This document shows, one piece after another, positions 54,092 to 63,009 of a stretch of DNA of 63,009 nt. The stretch's first letter is position 1. Each line of letters opens with the position of its first letter. The DNA comes from Vicingus serpentipes. Its GTDB lineage: Bacteria; Bacteroidota; Bacteroidia; Flavobacteriales_E; Vicingaceae. The notes beneath the pieces are model-generated. The model saw only the letters and a program-made list of their open reading frames with translations, was not told the DNA's origin and made no database searches. The stretch covers positions 1 through 63,009 of the forward strand of contig NZ_VOOS01000007.1 of NCBI RefSeq assembly GCF_007993035.1, written 5' to 3'. The translations under genes were made by a program, and so were the position numbers.

Positions 54092-54985
54092 ATGATCAAA
54101 AAATTAAGTATACCATTAAAATATATTGCTAATCATCCATTAACTAAAAGCAATAAATGGAGTGGCTATTTTCGCTTTTTTAAATGGCAATTAAACGCAA
54201 AAGCACATGTTCAAACCATTAATTGGTTTGGAGATTTAAAATTAAACATCAACAAAAGCATGCATGGTGCTACTGGCTGTATTTATGTCGGATTGCCTGA
54301 ATTTAATGACATGTCTTTTTTATTGCACTTTTTAAAACGGGATAGTTTTTTTATTGACATTGGTGCAAATGTTGGTGTTTATACCTTATTGGCAAGTGGG
54401 CATAACAAATGTCAATCCATAAGTATTGAACCTATCCCTCAAACCTATCAATATCTTAATAAAAATATTGAACTGAATCAATTAAAGGATAAAGTAAACT
54501 GCTTAAATATTGGGTTATCGAAACAGGAAGAAGAACTTTATTTTACTAATGATGGAGATACTGTTAATCATGTTGTACCAAATAAAGCAAATAATACTAC
54601 AACCGTAAAAGTAGATACGCTTGATCAAATTTTCCCACAACAAATCACTAATGATATACTTCTTAAAATTGATGTAGAAGGGTTTGAATATAATGTGCTG
54701 AAAGGTGGAAATAAAGTTTTGAAAAACAAGAATGTAAAAGCAATTATTATCGAATTAAATGGCTGTAGTGATCGATATGGATTAAACGATGGAATGGTTG
54801 ATGAGTTACTGATTCAAAATGGTTTTAAAAAATATGACTATAATCCATTTGAACGTTCTTTAACAGTTTTGGAAAAATTTCATACTGAAGAAAATACTTT
54901 GTATTTAAGGGAATCAGCCTTAGAAGAAATTAGTAGTCAATTAAAAAGTGCTACTCCTTTTATCATTTATGGAAAAAACATATAA
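54092..54985 (+). CDS. FkbM family methyltransferase
   Basis: 297 residues from the ATG at 54092; an upstream in-frame ATG at 54047 would overlap the polymerase gene by 34 bases and is less likely. The SAM-binding motif FIDIGANVGVYTLLA is followed by SIEPIPQTYQYLNKNIELN and LLKIDVEGFEYNVLKGG, the defining set of FkbM proteins. These O-methylate sugar or polyketide hydroxyls; in polysaccharide clusters they add methyl groups to monosaccharides. Confidence 0.9.
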   Translation: MIKKLSIPLKYIANHPLTKSNKWSGYFRFFKWQLNAKAHVQTINWFGDLKLNINKSMHGATGCIYVGLPEFNDMSFLLHFLKRDSFFIDIGANVGVYTLLASGHNKCQSISIEPIPQTYQYLNKNIELNQLKDKVNCLNIGLSKQEEELYFTNDGDTVNHVVPNKANNTTTVKVDTLDQIFPQQITNDILLKIDVEGFEYNVLKGGNKVLKNKNVKAIIIELNGCSDRYGLNDGMVDELLIQNGFKKYDYNPFERSLTVLEKFHTEENTLYLRESALEEISSQLKSATPFIIYGKNI

Positions 54986-54987
54986 TT

Positions 54988-56139
54988 ATGAAAATTCTCA
55001 TTTTTGCTACTCATCCAATACAGTATCAAGTTCCTATTTATCGAGAATTGAGTAAAAATTATGATTTAAAAGTAATTTATCTCTTAGAACAAACTAAAAA
55101 AGGACATGCTGATGCTGGTTTTGGTGTAGAATTTGAATGGGATATTCCTCTTACTGATGGGTATCAACATCAATACTTAAAAAACAAAGCAGAAACTGCT
55201 TCTAGCTCTTCTTACAAAGGGGTTATACTAGATGGTGAAGAGTTAAAAGATCTAACGCAGATGGAAAAACCTGACCTTGTGTTTATTAATGGATGGTTTC
55301 CTAAAGCATTAAAACAAATTATTAACTACTGCTATAAAAACAACATCAAAACAATTTGCAGGGGAGATTCTACTTTATTAATGACTAGTCATCCTTTAAA
55401 AAGGATAATAAAAGAAATATACATCAGAAGTATTGTAAGAAAAATTACTGCTTTTTTATATGTAGGAGAAGAAAATAAAAAATACTATCTCCATTATGGT
55501 GTAAAAGAAAATCAACTATACCCTGGTTTACATTGCATCAACACCCCTTTTTTTGAAAAAAAATTTAACGAAATTAAAAAGAGAGAATGGAATCAGGAGC
55601 ATATTAATATTGGTTTTGCAGGTAAATTTATTGATATTAAACGTCCTTTGCTTATCGTATCCGCCATTGCAAATAGTAAGTACCAAAAACAACTTACGCT
55701 ACAATTGATTGGTGATGGTCCTTTAAAAGTTGAAATAGAAAACGCTGCAAAAAAATTAAATGTAAACATCAATTTCCTTGGTTTTTTAAATCAATCTGAA
55801 ATAGTAGAGAAAGGCTATCAACATATTGATTTTTTAGTTTTATCTTCTCGTAGCGAAACTTGGGGCTTAGTTATCAATGAAGTAATGACTGGAGGTATTC
55901 CTGCAATTGTTTCTGATACAGTAGGTTGTAATACCGATTTAATTGAAGAAGAAAAAACCGGTTTTGTATTTAGAAGTGGTGATGCCACTGATTTAAGTCA
56001 AAAAATTGATAAAATGGTGGAGATTTTATCTTCTAAAAATGATATGAATAAAAATGTATTAAATCACATCAAAAAATATTCGCTTGAAGAAACAATAAAA
56101 GGGTATAAAAAAGCAATTGAATATATTTGCTTTAAATGA
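54988..56139 (+). CDS. Family 4 glycosyltransferase
   Basis: 383 residues. The N-terminus MKILIFATHPIQYQVPIYREL is typical of GT4 enzymes that open with a Q-x-P-x-Y motif, and the C-terminal half contains NIGFAGKFIDIKRP, LQLIGDGPLKVEIEN, and SSRSETWGLVINEVMTGG with the E-x7-E motif. Two bases separate it from the FkbM gene, and it overlaps the next by four. Sugar specificity unknown. Confidence 0.9.
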   Translation: MKILIFATHPIQYQVPIYRELSKNYDLKVIYLLEQTKKGHADAGFGVEFEWDIPLTDGYQHQYLKNKAETASSSSYKGVILDGEELKDLTQMEKPDLVFINGWFPKALKQIINYCYKNNIKTICRGDSTLLMTSHPLKRIIKEIYIRSIVRKITAFLYVGEENKKYYLHYGVKENQLYPGLHCINTPFFEKKFNEIKKREWNQEHINIGFAGKFIDIKRPLLIVSAIANSKYQKQLTLQLIGDGPLKVEIENAAKKLNVNINFLGFLNQSEIVEKGYQHIDFLVLSSRSETWGLVINEVMTGGIPAIVSDTVGCNTDLIEEEKTGFVFRSGDATDLSQKIDKMVEILSSKNDMNKNVLNHIKKYSLEETIKGYKKAIEYICFK

Positions 56140-57116
56140 ATAGAAAAGAATATATCGATATTATGAAGGGAATAGGGATTATCTCTGTTGTTGCAGGTCA
56201 TACATATATCGGTATTACCAAGCAAATCATATTTCTATTTCATATGCCGCTCTTTTTCTTTTTAGGTGGTTACCTATTTAAAACAAGGACTAATCAACTT
56301 CAATATATCAAAGACAAGTCAATTCATTTACTACTCCCTTATATTTCCTTTTTACTTCTTCTTTATTTCCCTTTCTATTATCCCTCTGCCTCTAACAGCT
56401 TTCATGCTTCTAGTTGGTTCAATTACTTTGCAATACCTATTGTTGGCGGTCAAGCCCTTTCAACTATAGTTGGTGTTTTTTGGTTTGTAACTTGCTTTTT
56501 TGTAACACAACAGTTATTTAATGTCTTAACCTTAAAATTTAGTAACTTAAAACTACAAATCGTTCTTATATTGTTTTTAATTATCAGTTACATAAATTCT
56601 ACCTTTTACATAGATTTTTGGTTGCCTTGGAACATCAATGTTGTCTTTGCTGCTATTCCTTTTTTTTATATAGGGTTCCTTTTTAAAAATAGCCAATTAA
56701 AAATAAAATCATGGTTATTAATTACACTAAGTACCCTTGTTTTTATTAGTTCTTTCTTTATTACAACCAATACTTATGATATGAAATATGCGAAATATGG
56801 CATTCCTTTCGTTACTTTCTTTTCAAGTGTTATCATTATACTTTTTATTAAACTTATTTCTTCTAAAATCGAAAAGTACAAGTACATCTCAACGCCTTTT
56901 ACTGCAATAGGAAAAGCATCTATGACTATTATGTACTTGCATATCCCAATAAAATTATTAATTAACTACTACCTTACTACTGATAAAACTTTCACTTTTA
57001 TTTCGGCAATACTTATCTCTTTTTCCTTTCACCTCTTATTTTTAAAGTTTAGAATCTCTAGTGCTTTATTATTAGGGTCTAAAAAAGATTATATAAATAT
57101 CATTAGAACTAAATAA
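56136..57116 (+). CDS. Acyltransferase-3 family membrane protein (second copy)
   Basis: 326 residues with about ten membrane helices. It begins NRKEYIDIMKGIGIISVVAG, with the H-x-Y of GHTYIG after the first helix, and then FHMPLFFFLGGYLF, both typical of the acyltransferase-3 family. It is divergent from the copy at 51724, so it likely modifies a different sugar position. It overlaps the upstream gene by four bases and the downstream one by one base. Confidence 0.88.
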   Translation: MNRKEYIDIMKGIGIISVVAGHTYIGITKQIIFLFHMPLFFFLGGYLFKTRTNQLQYIKDKSIHLLLPYISFLLLLYFPFYYPSASNSFHASSWFNYFAIPIVGGQALSTIVGVFWFVTCFFVTQQLFNVLTLKFSNLKLQIVLILFLIISYINSTFYIDFWLPWNINVVFAAIPFFYIGFLFKNSQLKIKSWLLITLSTLVFISSFFITTNTYDMKYAKYGIPFVTFFSSVIIILFIKLISSKIEKYKYISTPFTAIGKASMTIMYLHIPIKLLINYYLTTDKTFTFISAILISFSFHLLFLKFRISSALLLGSKKDYINIIRTK

Positions 57117-58087
57117 TGTCTAAGAAATTACTCATATATCGTAAAAAAAGACCTGAATTTAACAGCATTGAAAACGTTTTTAATGCACTTACTCCTTTTC
57201 TTAATATTGATAAAATTGAATTACCTTTTTTTAGTATTGGTATTATTAATCGTCTTAAAAACACTTTTTTTATAAAAAAGAAAAAAGCGAAGTTGAATCA
57301 CATCACAGGTAATGACCATTATTTAGCATTAGGGTTGTCTAAAAAAACTGTAATTCTCACGATACATGATATTGAAATATTAAAAAGAACTACAGGTTTA
57401 AAAAAATATATTTTAAAAAAAATATGGTTCGATTGGCCTATCAAAAAATCTTCAATAATTACTACTATTTCTGAATTTACAAAGTCAGAATTGCTTCAAA
57501 TCAATAATTACAAAACTCCGATTGTTGTAATTCCAGACCCTTTAACCCTTTCAATAAAATATTCTCCAAAAACATTTCATTCCGAATGTCCGGTTATTCT
57601 ACATTTAGGTATAAAAGCGAACAAAAATTTACCTCAATTAATTGAAGCGTTAAATGGAATAAATTGCAAGTTAGTTATTATAGGAAAATCAAACAACATC
57701 ATACTTCAACAGTTAAAAGAAAATGACATTGATTTTACATTTAAAACAAATGTAAGTAATGATGAAATAATACAGGAATTTCAAGCTTGTGACCTCCTAT
57801 CTTTTGCCTCCATTTATGAAGGTTTTGGCTTACCCATTATTGAAGCTCAAGCAATGGGTAGAGTGGTCATTACATCTAACGTAGCTTCCATGCCAGAAGT
57901 GGCTGGAGATGGAGCTTATTTTGTGGATCCTTTTGATGCTAGTAGCATAAAAGAGGGTATTTTAGAATTAATCAATAATACTAACCTAAGAAAAGAACTA
58001 ATTTTAAAAGGATTAGAAAATGTAAAACGTTTTGAACCTCAAAAAATAGCTAATCAATACCAAGAGTTATATAACAGTATTAAATGA
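57116..58087 (+). CDS. Family 4-type glycosyltransferase
   Basis: 323 residues. The donor-binding half reads VILHLGIKANKNLPQLIEAL, LVIIGKSNNIILQQL and SFASIYEGFGLPIIEAQAMG, which contains the E-x7-E motif, then VITSNVASMPEVAGDGAYFV. The N-terminal acceptor domain includes HDIEILKRTTG. Sugar donor is unknown. One-base overlap with the upstream acyltransferase and four-base overlap with the next gene. Confidence 0.91.
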   Translation: MSKKLLIYRKKRPEFNSIENVFNALTPFLNIDKIELPFFSIGIINRLKNTFFIKKKKAKLNHITGNDHYLALGLSKKTVILTIHDIEILKRTTGLKKYILKKIWFDWPIKKSSIITTISEFTKSELLQINNYKTPIVVIPDPLTLSIKYSPKTFHSECPVILHLGIKANKNLPQLIEALNGINCKLVIIGKSNNIILQQLKENDIDFTFKTNVSNDEIIQEFQACDLLSFASIYEGFGLPIIEAQAMGRVVITSNVASMPEVAGDGAYFVDPFDASSIKEGILELINNTNLRKELILKGLENVKRFEPQKIANQYQELYNSIK

Positions 58088-59220
58088 AGCCTAAAATTCT
58101 CATATTCATTGACTGGTTCAAACCCGGATTTAAAGCTGGAGGACCGATACGCTCTATCAGTAATTTGGTTTCCCAACTAAATACTGAATGTGATTTTCAC
58201 ATCGTCACCCGAGATACTGATTATTTAGAAACTACTCCCTACGCTAATATAAAATCTAATGAATGGAATAGTGTTGATGATGCTCAAGTCTTTTACCTTT
58301 CTAAAGAAAATCAAAATAAAAAAAACATTCTAAAATTAATTCAAGAAATAAACCCAAATATAATCTATTGTAATAGTTTATATTCCCCTAAATTCACCCT
58401 TATCCCTATTATAATAGCTAAAAAGCTAAATATTAAAACTATTCTGGCAATAAGAGGAATGCTTTCTTCTGGTTCTTTAGCAGTTAAATCTAAAAAGAAA
58501 AAAGTGTTTATAAGACTAGTTAAATTAACTGGTTTATTTAATAAAACTCTTTTTCACGCTACAACAATAGATGAAAAAAAAGACATACTAAATACTTTTG
58601 GAGATAGAACGAAAATAAAAATTGCTGAGAATTTATCAGAAAATAAAGAAATTAAATTCCTTTATAAAACAAAAAAAGAAAATGAATTAAATATTGTATT
58701 TATTGGGAGAATTGCACCCGAAAAAAACACCTTATATGCAATTCAGGTTCTTTCTAACTGCACCCAAAAAATTAAATTAGATATTTTTGGTCCAATCTAC
58801 AATGAAGCATATTTTAAGCAATGTAAAAATGCTATCAACCAATTACCATCAAATATCGTTATTGATTACAAAGGCGTTCTAAACCATGATATGTTAGACG
58901 AAACACTAATTAATTACCATGTTATTTATTTACCTTCAACTGGCGAAAATTTTGGACATAGTATAATTGAGGGAATGACTAATTCTTGCATACCTGTCAT
59001 TTCAAACAAAACGCCTTGGCAAAATTTAGAAGAACAAAATATAGGGTTTGATATTGATTTAGCATGCGTAAATAAGTTTTCTGAAGCAATAGATAGTTTG
59101 GCTAAGATGAATGAAATTGAGTTAAACAAAATGAGGAAAAATAGTTTTTGTTTTGCTTCTAATGTTATCAATAATAAGGAAACCCTAAAAAAGTACTTAT
59201 CTTTATTTGATCTAAACTAA
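58084..59220 (+). CDS. Family 4-type glycosyltransferase
   Basis: 378 residues. The start FIDWFKPGFKAGGPIRSISN contains the G-G-P-x-R-S motif of a GT4 subgroup, and the donor half has NIVFIGRIAPEKNTLYAIQV, LDIFGPIYNEAYFKQC and LPSTGENFGHSIIEGMTNSC, with the E-x7-E-type motif modified (E-N-F-G-H-S-I-I-E). It is a retaining enzyme in all likelihood; sugar unknown. It follows and overlaps the previous glycosyltransferase by four bases, and ends three bases before the acetyltransferase gene. Confidence 0.89.
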   Translation: MKPKILIFIDWFKPGFKAGGPIRSISNLVSQLNTECDFHIVTRDTDYLETTPYANIKSNEWNSVDDAQVFYLSKENQNKKNILKLIQEINPNIIYCNSLYSPKFTLIPIIIAKKLNIKTILAIRGMLSSGSLAVKSKKKKVFIRLVKLTGLFNKTLFHATTIDEKKDILNTFGDRTKIKIAENLSENKEIKFLYKTKKENELNIVFIGRIAPEKNTLYAIQVLSNCTQKIKLDIFGPIYNEAYFKQCKNAINQLPSNIVIDYKGVLNHDMLDETLINYHVIYLPSTGENFGHSIIEGMTNSCIPVISNKTPWQNLEEQNIGFDIDLACVNKFSEAIDSLAKMNEIELNKMRKNSFCFASNVINNKETLKKYLSLFDLN

Positions 59221-59223
59221 TTG

Positions 59224-59775
59224 ATGAATCAAAAACTAAATACATACAATAACGATTGGTACAGTCCAGGAAAAAGTAAATTGACTTTACTAACTTGGTA
59301 TTGTTTTAATGCAATATTTTTGAATTCTTATCTAATTCCTTTTTCTGCCTTTAAAATATTTATTTTAAAACTATTTGGTGCCCAAATTGGTAAAGGAGTA
59401 GTTATAAAACCTAAAGTAAATATTAAATATCCATGGAAACTTATAATAGGAAATTATAGCTGGATTGGTGAAGAAGTATGGATTGATAATCTAGATATGG
59501 TATCGATTGGAAAAAATTGTTGTTTATCACAAGGTTCATTTCTTTTATGTGGCAATCATAACTATAAAAAGTCAACTTTTGATTTAATGGTTGGTCCTAT
59601 CAAACTAAAGGATGGTTCATGGATTGGTGCAAAAGCTACAGTATGCCCTGGTATAACACTTGAAGAAAACTCCATTTTAACTGTTGGTTCAATAGCTACA
59701 AAAAATTTAGAACCTAACGGAATTTATTCTGGGAATCCAGCTATTAAAATTAAAAACAGGATAATAAATGAGTAA
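59224..59775 (+). CDS. WcaF-like hexapeptide-repeat acetyltransferase
   Basis: 183 residues from the ATG at 59224; the preceding TTG at 59221 is ignored. The left-handed beta-helix begins around residue 60 (QIGKGVVIKPKVNIKYPWKL) and includes VSIGKNCCLSQGSFLLCGNH, with the catalytic-type His, followed by WIGAKATVCPGITL and IYSGNPAIKIK. The N-terminal hydrophobic segment WYCFNAIFLNSYLIPFSAFK is characteristic of colanic-acid WcaF/WcaB relatives. It likely O-acetylates a sugar, perhaps fucose. Confidence 0.9.
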   Translation: MNQKLNTYNNDWYSPGKSKLTLLTWYCFNAIFLNSYLIPFSAFKIFILKLFGAQIGKGVVIKPKVNIKYPWKLIIGNYSWIGEEVWIDNLDMVSIGKNCCLSQGSFLLCGNHNYKKSTFDLMVGPIKLKDGSWIGAKATVCPGITLEENSILTVGSIATKNLEPNGIYSGNPAIKIKNRIINE

Positions 59776-60529
59776 CCCCAAAGTTACCATAATTACTGTT
59801 TGTTATAATAGTGCTAAAACTATTGAAGATACCATACAATCTGTTATTAATCAGACGTACGATAATATCGAATATATTATTGTTGATGGACTTTCTACTG
59901 ATAATACATTAGAAATTATTAACAAATACCAAGACAAAATTGCCACAATTGTTTCAGAGAAAGACAACGGTTTGTATGATGCTATTAACAAAGGTATTGG
60001 ACTAGCTACTGGCGATATTATTGCCAACCTCAACTCTGATGATTTTTATGTTGATAACAATGTGATTGCTGATATTGTTGCCAAAATGGAAGATGAAAAA
60101 AGCGATACATTATATTCCGATTTGTATTATGTGGATGCTATTGACACGAGTAAAGTAACACGAAATTGGGTTTCTGGTCAATATGATAGCGGTATGTTTT
60201 TTAAAGGTTGGATGCCTCCCCACCCTACTTTTTTTGTACGAAAAAGAGTTTATGATAATTATGGGAAATTTAATTTAGAATTAAAATCAGCTGCTGATTA
60301 CGAGATAATGCTCCGGTTTATACATAAACACGAATGTAGTATTAGTTATTTACCAAGAGTAACTGTAAGAATGCGAGTTGGAGGAGTAAGCAACGTAAGT
60401 TTGATAAACCGACTAAAAGCAAATCGAGAAGATAAACGTGCATGGGAGTTAAACGGATTAAAGCCAAAGCCTTACACTCTAATTTTTAAACCTTTATCTA
60501 AGGTATTACAATTTGTAAAGAAAAGTTAA
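59768..60529 (+). CDS. Family 2 glycosyltransferase (WcaA-like)
   Basis: 253 residues. GT-A fold: [51 protein letters not shown] and the metal site [10 protein letters not shown]. Then [20 protein letters not shown] and [12 protein letters not shown], which is the ED-like acceptor motif. This fits single-addition GT2 enzymes next to colanic-acid-type genes. It overlaps the acetyltransferase by eight bases and its last four bases overlap the convergent fcl gene. Confidence 0.92.
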   Translation: MSNPKVTIITVCYNSAKTIEDTIQSVINQTYDNIEYIIVDGLSTDNTLEIINKYQDKIATIVSEKDNGLYDAINKGIGLATGDIIANLNSDDFYVDNNVIADIVAKMEDEKSDTLYSDLYYVDAIDTSKVTRNWVSGQYDSGMFFKGWMPPHPTFFVRKRVYDNYGKFNLELKSAADYEIMLRFIHKHECSISYLPRVTVRMRVGGVSNVSLINRLKANREDKRAWELNGLKPKPYTLIFKPLSKVLQFVKKS

Positions 60530-61455
60530 AACTCCATTTCTTTAACATCATCAAACACCATTTTAACCCCTTCTTTTAAAGATATTTTGGCTTTCCAGCC
60601 CAGAGCTTCTAATTTTGACACATCCATTAATTTACGAGGTGTACCGTTTGGTTTAGAAGCATCAAATTTAAATGTACCTTGAAAACCACTAACTTCTTTC
60701 ATAGTTTCAGCTAATTCTAAAACGGTAACATCTGTTCCTGTACCAATGTTAAAGATTTCTTCTCCATCGTAATTCTCCATCAAGAAAATACAAGCATCTG
60801 CCATGTCATCAACATGTAAAAACTCACGCATAGGTGTTCCATCTCCCCAAATTTCTATCTCTTGTAAATTGTTTCTTTTTGCTAAAGAGAATTTTCTAAT
60901 AAATGAGGCAAACAAATGTGAATTTTCTGGATCATAATTATCGTTTGGGCCATACAGATTAGTTGGCATTACCGAAATAAAATTATCTCCATATTGTCTT
61001 CTATAAGATTCACATAACTTAATTCCTGCTATTTTAGCTATAGCATAAGGCTCATTAGTTGGTTCTAATTCACCAGTCAATAAATATTCTTCTTTAAGTG
61101 GTTGTCGAGCCATTTTAGGGTAAATACAAGATGAACCTAAAAACAACATCTTTTTTACTTTCGTATTATGACAAGCATGAACTACATTAAGTTCAATCAT
61201 TAAATTATCATAAATAAATTCTGCCCGATAAATATTGTTTGCTAAGATACCTCCTACTTTCGCAGCACTCATAAATACATAATCAGGCTGTTCAGTAGCA
61301 AAAAAATCATTTACCTGCTGTTGATTGCGTAAATCTAATTCCTTTGATGTACGCGTAATAATATTATTAAATCCGTCTTTACGTAATTTACGCTCAATAG
61401 CAGAACCTACCATTCCTCGATGGCCTGCAATATAAATCTTATCTGTTTTATTCAT
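60526..61455 (-). CDS. fcl: GDP-L-fucose synthase
   Basis: 309 residues. Rossmann motif [14 protein letters not shown] at the start, then [20 protein letters not shown] with the catalytic Ser, and [20 protein letters not shown] with the Y-x3-K dyad. It converts GDP-4-keto-6-deoxymannose to GDP-L-fucose, completing the pathway begun by gmd, which lies upstream with an eight-base overlap. Its 3' end converges with the last polysaccharide glycosyltransferase gene. Confidence 0.96.
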   Translation of the reverse strand: MNKTDKIYIAGHRGMVGSAIERKLRKDGFNNIITRTSKELDLRNQQQVNDFFATEQPDYVFMSAAKVGGILANNIYRAEFIYDNLMIELNVVHACHNTKVKKMLFLGSSCIYPKMARQPLKEEYLLTGELEPTNEPYAIAKIAGIKLCESYRRQYGDNFISVMPTNLYGPNDNYDPENSHLFASFIRKFSLAKRNNLQEIEIWGDGTPMREFLHVDDMADACIFLMENYDGEEIFNIGTGTDVTVLELAETMKEVSGFQGTFKFDASKPNGTPRKLMDVSKLEALGWKAKISLKEGVKMVFDDVKEMEF

Positions 61456-62536
61456 TCTGATTTAAAATATCGTGACCACCTAGCTTTAAATATTCATCTC
61501 TTTTAAAAAGCTTCATATCTGCTTGAACCATGTCTTTACATAAGCTAGCTAAATCGTGCTTATGCTTCCATCCTAATTCTTTTTGTGCTTTACTAGGATC
61601 ACCAATCAACAAGTCTACTTCAGTTGGCCTAAAATATTTAGGGTCAATTTCAACCAATACATTTCCAGTTGCTTTATCAAAACCTTTTTCATTTACACCT
61701 TCTCCAGTCCATTCTATTTCAATATCTACTTCTTTAAAAGACATCGTGACAAAATCACGAACAGTTGTTGTTGTTCCAGTAGCCAAAACATAATCATCTG
61801 CTACTTCTTGTTGTAACATCAACCACATCCCTTCTACATAGTCTTTTGCGTGTCCCCAATCTCTTTTTGCAGATATATTTCCTAAATAAATTTTCTCTTG
61901 TAAACCTAGCTTAATTTTAGCAACTCCTCTTGTAATTTTACGAGTCACAAAAGTTTCTCCTCTTAATGGACTTTCATGATTAAATAAAATACCGTTACAA
62001 GCATACATTCCATAAGCTTCACGATAATTTTTTACAATCCAAAAAGCATATAATTTAGCAACAGCATAAGGGCTACGTGGATAAAATGGTGTAGTCTCAG
62101 ATTGAGGTACTTCCATTACTTTACCATATAATTCTGAAGTTGATGCTTGGTAAAATCTAGTTTTCTTTTCTAAGCCTAAAATACGAATAGCTTCTAATAA
62201 ACGTAAAGCACCAGTCGCATCAGCATTTGCTGTATATTCAGGAACTTCGAAAGATACTTGGACATGTGACATCGCTGCCAAGTTATAAATTTCATCAGGC
62301 TGAACTTCTTGAACAATTCTTATCAAATTTGTAGAATCAGTCATATCCCCATAATGTAATTTAAACCTTACATTATCTTCATGCTGATCTTGATAAAGAT
62401 GATCAATTCTATCTGTATTAAACAAAGAACTTCTTCTTTTAATACCATGTACTTCATAACCTTTCTCCAATAACAATTCTGCTAAATAAGCTCCATCTTG
62501 TCCGGTTACCCCTGTTATTAATGCTACTTTATTCAT
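61448..62536 (-). CDS. gmd: GDP-mannose 4,6-dehydratase
   Basis: 362 residues. Rossmann motif [15 protein letters not shown] (8-22), the Thr/Glu region [18 protein letters not shown], and [15 protein letters not shown] with the catalytic Y-x3-K. It converts GDP-D-mannose to GDP-4-keto-6-deoxy-D-mannose, the precursor of GDP-fucose and other 6-deoxyhexoses. It is the first gene of a two-gene leftward unit with fcl and is expected to supply the 6-deoxy sugar for the facing polysaccharide operon. Confidence 0.97.
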   Translation of the reverse strand: MNKVALITGVTGQDGAYLAELLLEKGYEVHGIKRRSSLFNTDRIDHLYQDQHEDNVRFKLHYGDMTDSTNLIRIVQEVQPDEIYNLAAMSHVQVSFEVPEYTANADATGALRLLEAIRILGLEKKTRFYQASTSELYGKVMEVPQSETTPFYPRSPYAVAKLYAFWIVKNYREAYGMYACNGILFNHESPLRGETFVTRKITRGVAKIKLGLQEKIYLGNISAKRDWGHAKDYVEGMWLMLQQEVADDYVLATGTTTTVRDFVTMSFKEVDIEIEWTGEGVNEKGFDKATGNVLVEIDPKYFRPTEVDLLIGDPSKAQKELGWKHKHDLASLCKDMVQADMKLFKRDEYLKLGGHDILNQNE

Positions 62537-62587
62537 TTATTTATTTTATATGCAAGTATAAGCAATAAATATATTTTTTAACACAAA

Positions 62588-62616
62588 AAAAGGCGGTGAT
62601 AAAATCACCGCCTTTT
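62588..62616 (-). terminator. Strong hairpin terminator of the right-edge T9SS cargo gene
   Basis: Thirteen-base arms AAAAGGCGGTGAT / ATCACCGCCTTTT with a three-base loop. It lies downstream of the minus-strand gene ending at 62636 and insulates the gmd-fcl unit from it. Confidence 0.92.
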
Positions 62617-62635
62617 AAATATAAATTAAAAGAAC

Positions 62636-63009
62636 TTATCTAATACTTACCTTTTCAGTTCGTATTACTTGCCCTTTAGTATCAACTAATTGAACAAAAT
62701 AAACTCCCATTGAGAATTCACTCACATTCATCTTAATGATTGAATTATTTACTCTATCTGAAACTAGAGTCTCACCTAAGATATTAATTAATCTAACTTG
62801 ATCAACTTCTAAATTAGCTGTTTCAATAATTAAAGTTTCAGAAGCTGGGTTAGGGTAAATTCTAATATCATAAAGAACAACTTCTTCTATACCTGTACAT
62901 AAATCAACCGTAATTGTACCTGTAGCATTTATTGCTGCTCCACAGCCTCCTGTTAATGGTATACTATAAGTAAACGTTCCACTTGCTGTTGGTGTTCCAC
63001 TTATCGTAA
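62636..63009 (-). CDS. T9SS type A cargo protein, C-terminal part (5' end outside the window)
   Basis: The minus-strand frame is open from the right edge to a TAA at 62638-62636, so about 123 C-terminal residues are visible and the start is beyond the window. The visible part ends a repeat-type extracellular region ([13 protein letters not shown] then [13 protein letters not shown]) and then gives a complete type A T9SS sorting domain: [29 protein letters not shown] and [12 protein letters not shown], with the final KVSIR. Export through the outer membrane by T9SS is well supported; function of the remainder is unknown. Confidence 0.85.
   Translation of the reverse strand, partial: TISGTPTASGTFTYSIPLTGGCGAAINATGTITVDLCTGIEEVVLYDIRIYPNPASETLIIETANLEVDQVRLINILGETLVSDRVNNSIIKMNVSEFSMGVYFVQLVDTKGQVIRTEKVSIR

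Noticed and set aside
1-63009. CRISPR arrays, insertion sequences, transposases or prophage genes
   Set aside because: No regularly spaced direct repeats, no transposase or recombinase motifs and no phage structural genes were seen on either strand.

Overview
The window reads as one contiguous piece of an AT-rich Bacteroidota chromosome, most likely from the order Flavobacteriales and plausibly marine. The grounds are type IX secretion (T9SS) sorting domains of type A and type B, a PorP/SprF-like partner protein, an exosortase with a PIDGG-type substrate, Bacteroidota-type promoter elements (TAnnTTTG), and split or small proteins typical of the phylum. I saw no rRNA, intact tRNA, CRISPR array, insertion sequence or transposase. 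Placement below phylum is inference.

Layout. 1-3314: the 3' part of a giant SprB-repeat/PKD surface protein with a type B sorting domain, followed by its PorP/SprF-like partner. 3315-3714: a structured intergenic stretch. 3715-8716: a small basic protein, a PBP4-type carboxypeptidase, a conserved small protein, a four-gene arsenic operon (arsR, DUF6428-like gene, acr3, arsC) under a very long perfect operator, and a hot-dog thioesterase. 8786-20434: a 5'-nucleotidase split into two secreted proteins, dnaA, a low-molecular-weight phosphatase with an RsmI-like methyltransferase, a glycosyltransferase, uvrA, an ECF sigma factor with its small companion, and two PAP2 phosphatases. 20558-35146: an LtaS-like phosphoglycerol transferase, RidA, fumarylacetoacetase, serine hydroxymethyltransferase and several T9SS cargo proteins (M4 metallopeptidase, anchor-J-like protein, arylsulfotransferase-like protein, adhesin-like protein), mostly separated by strong hairpin terminators.

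35217-36553 is the most distinctive part: a three-gene leftward cassette of an exosortase (Cys88/Arg129/His148), a small membrane partner, and an 87-residue substrate whose secreted part between signal peptide and PIDGG sorting signal is only about 20 residues. It is divergently adjacent to a roughly 24 kb operon (36772-60529) for a surface polysaccharide: a Wzc-type tyrosine kinase with a Tyr-Gly repeat tail, aminotransferase, Wzx flippase, three sulfotransferases, a WbqC-like protein, an MBOAT/SGNH O-acylation pair, seven glycosyltransferases, WecB epimerase, two acyltransferase-3 proteins, a Wzy-like polymerase, an FkbM methyltransferase and a WcaF-like acetyltransferase. gmd and fcl (GDP-L-fucose) converge on the end of this operon. 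Together these suggest a sulfated, acylated, probably fucose- and ManNAc-containing exopolysaccharide made by a Wzx/Wzy route. The exosortase cassette may process a mini-anchor connected with it. No initiating phosphoglycosyltransferase and no Wza-type exporter are inside the window.

The right edge (62636-63009) is the C-terminal end of another T9SS type A cargo protein.
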